A stretch of 10,853 nucleotides of DNA, from contig JAKIWU010000034.1 of assembly GCA_022749905.1 (NCBI GenBank), positions 1 through 10,853 of the forward strand, read 5' to 3'. The notes below the pieces were generated by a model. It saw only the letters and a program-made list of their open reading frames with translations. It ran no database searches and was not told where the DNA came from. This document shows, one piece after another, positions 6,557 to 10,853 of this stretch; position 1 is the first letter of the stretch; each line of letters begins with the position of its first letter. This stretch comes from Thermoplasmata archaeon (GTDB lineage Archaea; Thermoplasmatota; Thermoplasmata; Lutacidiplasmatales; UBA184). Position numbers and translations under genes: made by a program.

Positions 6557-7086
6557 CGCTCGAGTTCCTCGACGAGGTGCTGGACCGCCGGAACGATCAG
6601 CCGGTCGACAGCGGTGCGCACGGCGCGCTCCGAGCCAGGGAGCGCGAAGACCGGCTTCAGCTTGACGACATAGAGCGACGCCCTGCTGAGCACGGCGAGC
6701 GGTCCGACTTCTCCGAAGCTGATGGACCGGTAGAGTTCGCCGAAGCCGGGAAGGAGGCGGCCCCCAAGCCCCTCAACGGCGTTCACGGTGAGGTCCCGTG
6801 AGCTCACGCCCGTTCCACCGACGGTCACGATGGCTTCCACCTTGAGCTCCTCGAGGAGCGGGTCGAGCGCGTCCCGCACGTCCGCGATCGAGTTTGCGAC
6901 GAGGTGGTAGGAGACCACGTGATGCCCGGCACGCTGGATCATCTCCTGAACGAGAAAGCCCGAAGGATCGTCTTGCTCCGTGTGGGTATCCGAGACGGAG
7001 AGCACGGCGAATCCGATCGACCTCTGGCCCCCGAGGTGGTGCCGCCCGGTCCCGGTGGCCGCCGGTTCCGCTCCTTCCGCGGTCAT
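6553..7086 (-). CDS. moaB: Molybdopterin adenylyltransferase-type protein MoaB/Mog
   Basis: This 177-residue member of the MoaB/Mog family adenylylates molybdopterin (MPT) with ATP, preparing it for metal insertion; archaeal MoaB acts as the Mog equivalent. The N-terminus (1-22) is a nonconserved Gly/Ala extension. The fold begins GFAVLSVSDTHTEQDDPSG, close to the family S-D-T/R-x-x-x-x-D-x-SG. The MPT-binding loop GGTGVSSRDLT lies at 90-100, then GFGELYRSIS (114-123), LSRAS (133-137) and ALPGSERAV (148-156). The last of these corresponds to the family LPGSP-x-A-V, with Glu for Pro. ATG at 7086 overlaps the moaC stop as ATGA and has GGAAGG 4 nt upstream, so translation is probably coupled. 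It is the last gene of the rfcS-moaC-moaB unit and meets the methyltransferase-like gene tail to tail. Confidence 0.92.
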   Translation of the reverse strand: MTAEGAEPAATGTGRHHLGGQRSIGFAVLSVSDTHTEQDDPSGFLVQEMIQRAGHHVVSYHLVANSIADVRDALDPLLEELKVEAIVTVGGTGVSSRDLTVNAVEGLGGRLLPGFGELYRSISFGEVGPLAVLSRASLYVVKLKPVFALPGSERAVRTAVDRLIVPAVQHLVEELER

Positions 7087-7532
7087 CGTTCCTTCCGACC
7101 CTTCTCCTTCTCGCGGACCACGACCGGGCCGAGACGGGCGGTCGGGTACAGCCCGCGCGAGTCCTTCTCCAAGTACTTCACCATATCCCAGACGGTCAGG
7201 AGGGCCGTCGTCGCACCGACGAGGGCCTCCATTTCCACGCCGGTGCGGCCGACGGATTCGGCCTCGGCTTCGACCCGAACCCGATCGGACGCCACCGTGA
7301 TCTCGACGCGGCTCCCGGTGAGCCCGATGGAGTGACAGTGGGGGATGAGCTCCGGCGTACGCTTCATCGCGAGGAGTCCGGCGAGCTCGCCCGTCGCGAG
7401 GGGATTTCCCTTCCGAACCGTTCCCGCTCGGATCGAGGTGAGGCTCTTCGTTCCGAGTCGGAGCTCCCCGACGACGACGGCGCGGCGGTACACCCTCGGT
7501 TTGGCGTGGATGCGGCGCTGTCGGACGACCAT
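7083..7532 (-). CDS. moaC: Cyclic pyranopterin monophosphate synthase MoaC
   Basis: This 149-residue protein acts with MoaA (not in the window) to convert GTP-derived 3',8-cyclo-dihydro-GTP to cyclic pyranopterin monophosphate, the first step of molybdenum cofactor synthesis. Conserved blocks are present: KGNPLATGELAGLLAMKRTPE (41-61, with K41 equivalent to E. coli K51), LIPHCHSI (62-69, with H67), GVEMEAL (98-104) and LLTVWDMVK (111-119). In the last, D116 and K119 match the catalytic E. coli D128 and K131. The usual N-terminal M-V-D-V/I-S is not recognisable; here it reads MVVRQRRIHAKPRVYRRA, so the end is divergent. The C-terminus is basic (REKEKGRKER). ATG lies 1 nt after the rfcS stop with no Shine-Dalgarno, so it probably depends on translation of rfcS. 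Its own stop overlaps moaB. Confidence 0.94.
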   Translation of the reverse strand: MVVRQRRIHAKPRVYRRAVVVGELRLGTKSLTSIRAGTVRKGNPLATGELAGLLAMKRTPELIPHCHSIGLTGSRVEITVASDRVRVEAEAESVGRTGVEMEALVGATTALLTVWDMVKYLEKDSRGLYPTARLGPVVVREKEKGRKER

Positions 7533-7533
7533 C

Positions 7534-8526
7534 TCAGGTCCCGTGTGCCTTGAGATTCGAAAGGCGCGCGAGGACCGTCTCGAGTTGGAGTCGTTCCGAT
7601 CCGCCCATCGCGAGCCGAAAGTCGATCTCTCCGAGGAAATCGACGAGGTCGATCTTCCGCTCGGGCGGGACGGACGCGTCGGGGATGTCGGGGAGATAGC
7701 CGTGAATCGCTCGAAGGATGTCCTCGCCGCTCGCGCCGCGTTCGGTGAAGAGGCGGTAGAGGCGGTCTCGAGCCGCCATGAAGTCCTTCCAGGTCCCGGT
7801 GAGCGCGAGCTTCAGCATCTCCTCGACCTCGTCGCGGAGCGGGATGGTCGCAGCTCGTCGAACGACATCGAGCGTCACCGGGTTCGCGTAGGTCGCCGTC
7901 AGCTGGAGCAGGTTCGTCGCCCGACGAAGATCGCCGTCGGCCGCGACCAGGATTGCCTCGTAGGCGGGCTCCGCGACCTCGACCTTCTCGCCACGGGCGA
8001 CGCGCTCCAGCTGCTTGCGGACGTCCGCGGGGGAATAGGCATGGAAGCGGAATACGGCGCACCGCGACTGAATCGGATCGATGACGCGCGACGAGTAGTT
8101 GCACGAGAGAATGAACCGACACGCGGTCGAGTACCGCTCCATCATGCGGCGGAGCGAAGCTTGGGCCTCGGCGGTGAGGTTGTCCGCCTCATCGAGGAAC
8201 AGGAGCTTGAACCCCACTCCCCCGATGGGCGCGCTCCGGGCGTACTCCTTGATCGTGGTTCGGACGGTCTCGATCCCCCGCTCGTCGGACGCATTGAGCT
8301 CGAGGAAGCTCTGACGCCACTCCTCTCCGAACAGATCGCGCGCGAGCGCGAGGGCCGCTGTGGTCTTCCCGGTCCCGGGCGGTCCCGCGAACATGAGGTG
8401 CGGGAGCGATTTCTGTTTGGCGTAGGCCGTGAGCAACGGCACGATCCCTTCCTGGCCCACCATGTCGGAGAGGGTCCTGGGACGGTACTTCTCGACCCAG
8501 ATTCCGGAAGTGGATGGCTCGGTCAT
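7534..8526 (-). CDS. rfcS: Replication factor C small subunit (clamp loader)
   Basis: This 330-residue AAA+ ATPase is the small subunit that, with RfcL, opens and loads the PCNA sliding clamp at primer-template junctions. Motifs run in the expected order. The RFC box II-like start is WVEKYRPRTLSDMVGQ (10-25), Walker A is GPPGTGKTT (48-56), and RFC box IV is LELNASDERGI (75-85). Walker B is LLFLDEAD (108-115), sensor 1 is in SCNYSS with N143, and the SRC arginine finger is at 154-156. Sensor 2 is GDLRRATNLLQ. The collar domain fills the rest. Length matches the family (about 315-330) and there is no intein. ATG at 8526 has no Shine-Dalgarno; a perfect 9-bp tandem repeat leads into it. It is first in a tight unit with moaC and moaB. 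RfcL is not in the window. Confidence 0.97.
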   Translation of the reverse strand: MTEPSTSGIWVEKYRPRTLSDMVGQEGIVPLLTAYAKQKSLPHLMFAGPPGTGKTTAALALARDLFGEEWRQSFLELNASDERGIETVRTTIKEYARSAPIGGVGFKLLFLDEADNLTAEAQASLRRMMERYSTACRFILSCNYSSRVIDPIQSRCAVFRFHAYSPADVRKQLERVARGEKVEVAEPAYEAILVAADGDLRRATNLLQLTATYANPVTLDVVRRAATIPLRDEVEEMLKLALTGTWKDFMAARDRLYRLFTERGASGEDILRAIHGYLPDIPDASVPPERKIDLVDFLGEIDFRLAMGGSERLQLETVLARLSNLKAHGT

Positions 8527-8543
8527 TCGATGGCTTCGATGGC
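8526..8543. repeat. 9-bp perfect tandem repeat at the rfcS start
   Basis: Two copies of TTCGATGGC lie head to tail, ending at the first base of the rfcS ATG on the minus strand (read there as GCCATCGAA twice). It could be a slipped-strand duplication or a short protein-binding element. Its placement in the space where a Shine-Dalgarno would sit is notable. Confidence 0.5.
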
Positions 8544-8631
8544 GGGCGGCGGTCGCAGAAAAGGGCTTCTCAAGTGTGCGACGGCCGCCGACGGTCGGGA
8601 GGTACCTGGGACGCCCGAGCGAAGGTGCCGA

Positions 8632-9006
8632 TCAGGCAGAGCTAGTCGCTCGGGTTCCGTAGGTGGTCCACAGGGCCCGTAGTCCAAACAGCAGTCCAAC
8701 CACGCCTGCGCCAACCGCGAGGAGCGCGCTTGGCTCGGCAACGGCAGGAAGGTGAACCATCACCACATTTGCGCCGAGAAGGATGAAGCCTCCGCTGACG
8801 AGCGTCGAAGGAATGAGCCACAGGCCCACGAGGAAGTACACGACGGCCCCGAGAGCGAGAAGGCCGACGCCGCCGTCGAGGGTAGCGATCCGTGCCCCGT
8901 TCGCGTCGGTAGGAGCGATCAGCAGCAGCGCGGCGGCCAGACACGCCATGATCCCGACAATGAGAGGGAACAGGATCCCGGTCGAGTACCAGTCCGCTTC
9001 CTCCAT
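8632..9006 (-). CDS. Four-helix membrane protein of unknown function
   Basis: This 124-residue protein matches no family I recognise. From ATG at 9006 it begins MEEADWYSTG and has four hydrophobic segments, at about 9-31, 44-65, 68-87 and 92-112. Short loops (APTDANG, AVAEPS) separate them, and the tail TTYGTRATSSA is small. The frame extends 16 codons further to an ATG at 9054. I prefer 9006 because GGAGG lies exactly 5 nt upstream, as at the regulator and aRF1, while the 9054 ATG has no binding site and would add only a Ser/Pro/Glu-rich stretch. It is 105 bp upstream of rfcS on the same strand, so it may be cotranscribed, and it is divergent from the S49 protease. A GC-rich inverted repeat lies between its TATA box and start. 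Confidence 0.65.
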   Translation of the reverse strand: MEEADWYSTGILFPLIVGIMACLAAALLLIAPTDANGARIATLDGGVGLLALGAVVYFLVGLWLIPSTLVSGGFILLGANVVMVHLPAVAEPSALLAVGAGVVGLLFGLRALWTTYGTRATSSA

Positions 9007-9011
9007 CGAAT

Positions 9012-9016
9012 CCTCC
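9012..9016 (-). promoter_or_regulatory. Ribosome binding site that decides the start of the four-helix protein
   Basis: GGAGG at the end of a GGGGGGAGG run is followed by ATTCG and ATG at 9006. The spacing is the same 5 nt found at aRF1 and the regulator. It argues that the longer form starting at 9054 is not made, or is minor. Confidence 0.65.
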
Positions 9017-9059
9017 CCCCGCGTGGGCGGTTCCGATCGTTCTGGCGACGACATGCTGG

Positions 9060-9079
9060 GCGCGCCCCTTGCGGCGCGC
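9060..9079. repeat. 7-6-7 inverted repeat next to a TATA box (candidate operator)
   Basis: GCGCGCC at 9060-9066 and GGCGCGC at 9073-9079 are perfect complements with a 6-nt spacer. The repeat lies 3 bp from the AT-rich box at 9083-9090, on the side of the four-helix membrane protein, and covers its predicted transcription start. Arm length, spacer and position match the repeat at 3803-3822. Confidence 0.4.
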
Positions 9080-9082
9080 GAG

Positions 9083-9090
9083 ACTATATC
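9083..9090. promoter_or_regulatory. TATA-like box possibly shared by divergent genes
   Basis: ACTATATC (minus strand GATATAGT) is the only AT-rich octamer in the 119-bp gap between the four-helix protein and the S49 protease. It lies 36-43 nt before the protease ATG and about 77-84 nt before the membrane protein ATG. TATA boxes read poorly for direction, so one box could serve both genes; a second promoter on either side was not visible. Confidence 0.45.
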
Positions 9091-9125
9091 CTGCCGGGAT
9101 GCTCCACTAGTTCTAGGTCGACCGA

Positions 9126-9911
9126 ATGCGTGAGCTCCTCGCCCATGTTCAGTTCCGTGGCATCATCCGGGAACGATCTGTCGAACCGTTCCTGGCACTG
9201 CTCAAGGCGGTACGAGAGAAGAAGCGGATCCGGGGGGTGCTCCTGGACATCTCGAGTGGGGGAGGGTCGGACATCCCCTCGACGGATTTCTATCTCGCTG
9301 TCAAACGCCTTGACGCGGTGAAACCGGTTGTCGCTTCCATCGGTTCGATCGGTGCTTCCGGAGCGTACATGGCCGCGCTTGGGGCACGCAAGATCTACGC
9401 GTACCCGGATTCCGAGGTCGGTTCCATCGGGGTCGTCTACCCCCACATCGCCGTTGAGAAGCTTCTGCAAAAGCTCGGGATCGAGGTCGAGCTCCTCCAC
9501 GAGGGCCGTCACAAGGACGCCTACCAGGGCCTCCGGCCGCTCACGGACGAGGAGCGCACGAAGCTCCTCGCCGTAGCGCATGATTCGTACGGCTCCTTCA
9601 TCGACACCGTCGCTCGTGAGCGTCACCGGCCGGTGGATGACATCCGAGTGCTCGCGACCGGAGAGTTCTGGAGCGGGAAGCGAGCGCTCCAGCTCGGTCT
9701 CGTCGACGCCCTCGGGGACCGGGAGACCGCTCTCCAGGACCTCTCGCAGCTCACCGCCGTGCCGATGAAGAAGACCGTTCGCGTCGCGCCGCCGCGCCCC
9801 TTCTTCGAGCGCATGTTCGGCGGCCCGGCCATGTCGATCGGGGTAGGCCTCTACGGCGGGATCCGGGATGCCGTGGAAGACGCGATCTTCAACATGAGCC
9901 TCCGTCGCTGA
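9126..9911 (+). CDS. S49 family serine peptidase (SppA-like), no membrane anchor
   Basis: This 261-residue protein is of the ClpP/crotonase-fold S49 family, which degrades signal peptides and small membrane peptides with a Ser-Lys dyad. Residues 36-48 (RGVLLDISSGGGS) match the oxyanion-region N/D-S-x-GG motif. GSIGASGAYMAA (73-84) carries the predicted nucleophile S78. GSIGVVYPH (99-107) follows, and GRHKDAYQGLRPLTDEER (127-144) carries the predicted base K130. The 52-residue Ser-Lys spacing equals that of Bacillus SppA (S147, K199). ATGEFWSGKRALQLGLVDALG (177-197) is the conserved C-terminal block. Unlike most SppA proteins there is no N-terminal membrane helix. An in-frame TAG at 9114-9116 excludes a longer start, so the protein is probably cytoplasmic or peripheral. 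The C-terminal 30 residues are amphipathic. Sec61 beta follows 55 bp downstream. Confidence 0.88.
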   Translation: MRELLAHVQFRGIIRERSVEPFLALLKAVREKKRIRGVLLDISSGGGSDIPSTDFYLAVKRLDAVKPVVASIGSIGASGAYMAALGARKIYAYPDSEVGSIGVVYPHIAVEKLLQKLGIEVELLHEGRHKDAYQGLRPLTDEERTKLLAVAHDSYGSFIDTVARERHRPVDDIRVLATGEFWSGKRALQLGLVDALGDRETALQDLSQLTAVPMKKTVRVAPPRPFFERMFGGPAMSIGVGLYGGIRDAVEDAIFNMSLRR

Positions 9912-9934
9912 CCGCGAACTCTCCTTCCCGCATC

Positions 9935-9944
9935 CCTAAATAGG
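9935..9944 (+). promoter_or_regulatory. TATA-like box of Sec61 beta (leaderless)
   Basis: CCTAAATAGG is centred about 28 nt before the ATG at 9967 in the 55-bp gap after the S49 gene. No Shine-Dalgarno is present between it and the ATG, so the mRNA is probably leaderless or nearly so. Confidence 0.55.
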
Positions 9945-9966
9945 ACCGCGGGGGCTTCTGACCGCG

Positions 9967-10128
9967 ATGCCGGATAGCAGCCGGAGAGGATTCTCCTCCG
10001 CCGCGGGGCTCATCCAATACTACGACATGGAAGAGACCCGGGCCCTGAAGATCGACCCGTACATCGTTGTGATCTTCGGACTCGGCGCGGGGATCCTCGT
10101 CGAAGTGCTGAACTGGAAGCTCGTCTAA
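9967..10128 (+). CDS. secG: Protein translocase subunit Sec61 beta (archaeal SecG-type)
   Basis: This 53-residue tail-anchored subunit of the SecYE-beta translocon helps insert and export proteins across the cytoplasmic membrane. Residues 1-12 are a flexible Ser/Arg-rich head. The family block is S-A-A-G-L-I-Q-Y-Y-D (11-20), matching the usual S-A-G-L-I-R-Y-F, then METR and K-I-D-P (28-31). A single membrane helix spans about 32-48 (YIVVIFGLGAGILVEVL) and the protein ends NWKLV. Length fits the family (about 50-60). It is easily missed because it is short. The start is ATG at leaderless distance from a TATA-like box. It follows the S49 peptidase, and both relate to protein export, but it has its own promoter. 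It converges with the Taw1 gene 38 bp away. Confidence 0.92.
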   Translation: MPDSSRRGFSSAAGLIQYYDMEETRALKIDPYIVVIFGLGAGILVEVLNWKLV

Positions 10129-10166
10129 TCGCTGCGGGCACCCTGGTCGGTACGGCGGACCTCGGA

Positions 10167-10853
10167 CTAGGCGAGACCGCCTGGGGTCAGGCCGGGCAGC
10201 CCCCGTTCCTCGTTCGACCGCCCGAGGAGGAATACCTTCGATTCGGGGGATTCATCGAGGACTTCAAGTCCCGTCCGGTGAGCGAGGTCGCGCGCGAAGC
10301 CGCCGATCTCGGCGTGCTCAGGAACGTGGGAGCGACCGAGGCGCTGCCGAGACTTTCCCATATAGACGTACCCCTTCGGCTCGACGAAGGTCGGGCGCGC
10401 GAGGAGGTCGAGTTCCGCGTACTGGTCCACCCAGCCGAGGTTCCAGCCACGGACGAGGGTGTGACGAATCACGCGTCGGGTCTTCATGTCGTGAACGATC
10501 GCGAGAGACTCAAGCAGCCGATCCCATGCGTGTGGGTCAGCCGCCATGGTCAGGCGATCGAAGATGTGCCGATTGGGAGCCGTAACGGAGACGTAGAGTT
10601 GGGTGGGCAGTGGGTCCATGGCCCGCAGTGCATCCGGGTTTGTTCCGTTCGTCACGAGGAAGGTCGTGATCCCCTTCTCGTGACAGAGCTCGAGGAACCG
10701 ATTCATCTTGGGATAGAGCGTCGGTTCGCCCGTGAGGGAGATCGCGATGTGACGCGGCTGTTGAGCTTCCTGCCATCGTGCCTCGGGCACGCTCCCCTCC
10801 CCCTTGAACCCGGAGAGGATTCGGCGTTGTGCCTCGATCGACCGCTCTAGGAG
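10167..10853 (-). CDS. taw1: 4-demethylwyosine synthase Taw1/TYW1-like, radical SAM, C-terminal part
   Basis: This is the last 228 residues of a radical SAM enzyme that uses pyruvate to turn 1-methylguanosine-37 of tRNA-Phe into the tricyclic 4-demethylwyosine, stabilising codon reading. The frame is open to the right edge, so the N-terminus, with the CxxxCxxC cluster motif, lies outside. Visible family blocks begin with GFKGEG near the edge and HIAISLTGEPTLYPKMNRFL. These are followed by GITTFLVTNGTNPDAL, LPTQLYVSVTAPN, a conserved RRVIRHTLVRGWN, YAELDLLARPTFVEPKGYVYMGKSRQRL, and VPEHAEIGGFARDLA. The TGEPT segment and the KGY-x-x-x-G-x-SR segment are hallmarks of the family. The end is a short Gly/Leu tail. 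It is convergent with Sec61 beta. Confidence 0.93.
   Translation of the reverse strand, partial: LLERSIEAQRRILSGFKGEGSVPEARWQEAQQPRHIAISLTGEPTLYPKMNRFLELCHEKGITTFLVTNGTNPDALRAMDPLPTQLYVSVTAPNRHIFDRLTMAADPHAWDRLLESLAIVHDMKTRRVIRHTLVRGWNLGWVDQYAELDLLARPTFVEPKGYVYMGKSRQRLGRSHVPEHAEIGGFARDLAHRTGLEVLDESPESKVFLLGRSNEERGLPGLTPGGLA

Noticed and set aside
7345..8682. 445-codon plus-strand frame opposite rfcS
   Set aside because: Shadow of the clamp-loader gene, whose AAA+ motifs are unmistakable.
9007..9054. 16-residue longer form of the four-helix membrane protein
   Set aside because: No ribosome site before the 9054 ATG, whereas the 9006 ATG has GGAGG at 5 nt. A minor product cannot be excluded.
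10358..10366. AT-rich CATATAGAC as a promoter
   Set aside because: It lies inside the Taw1 coding region and encodes the conserved Y-V-Y-M-G segment, with no gene start at suitable distance.
1..10853. CRISPR array, tRNA, rRNA, insertion sequence or defence system
   Set aside because: I saw no regularly spaced repeats, cloverleaf, rRNA stretch, transposase or terminal inverted repeats on reading both strands. A tRNAscan or CRISPR search was not possible here.

Overview
This is a gene-dense, GC-rich archaeal chromosome segment. The archaeal assignment rests on five proteins: a class 1 archaeal/eukaryotic release factor (aRF1), the clamp-loader small subunit RfcS, the translocon subunit Sec61 beta, a Taw1/TYW1-type wyosine enzyme, and a surface protein with many N-glycosylation sequons. 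TATA-like promoter boxes agree with this. A high-GC member of Thermoplasmatota or a related euryarchaeal lineage is my best guess, but the window holds no rRNA and the guess is not firm.

Layout, left to right. (1) 1-1512: the C-terminus of a DHA2-type MFS transporter (+) converges, with a 17-nt overlap, on a putative Lrp-like regulator (-) that appears to carry a duplicated module. (2) 1513-3091: the regulator is divergent from a secreted, single-anchor surface protein (+). (3) 3144-5594 (-): a four-gene-spacing block of thioredoxin, aRF1 and a small membrane protein ending in an incomplete zinc ribbon. (4) 5729-6556 (+): a methyltransferase-like protein that lacks most family acidic residues, divergent from thioredoxin and convergent with moaB. 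(5) 6553-8526 (-): rfcS-moaC-moaB, joined by a 1-nt gap and a 4-nt ATGA overlap, which couples a replication clamp loader to two molybdenum-cofactor enzymes. (6) 8632-9911: a four-helix membrane protein (-) divergent from an S49 (SppA-like) protease (+) that lacks a membrane anchor. (7) 9967-10853: a 53-residue Sec61 beta (+), then the C-terminal two-thirds of a Taw1-like radical SAM protein (-) that runs off the right edge.

Expression signals fall into two styles. Several genes with non-ATG or internal starts have GGAGG exactly 5 nt upstream (regulator, aRF1, four-helix protein). The methyltransferase-like gene and Sec61 beta have a TATA-like box about 26-28 nt before an ATG and no Shine-Dalgarno, as expected for leaderless mRNAs.

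The genes are mostly housekeeping: translation termination, redox, clamp loading, Mo cofactor, secretion and tRNA modification. Poorly characterised membrane, surface and regulatory genes lie between them. I found no CRISPR array, tRNA, rRNA, insertion sequence or obvious defence cluster. No gene-free stretch exceeds 300 bases; the longest are about 120-135 bp and carry the promoters and inverted repeats listed.
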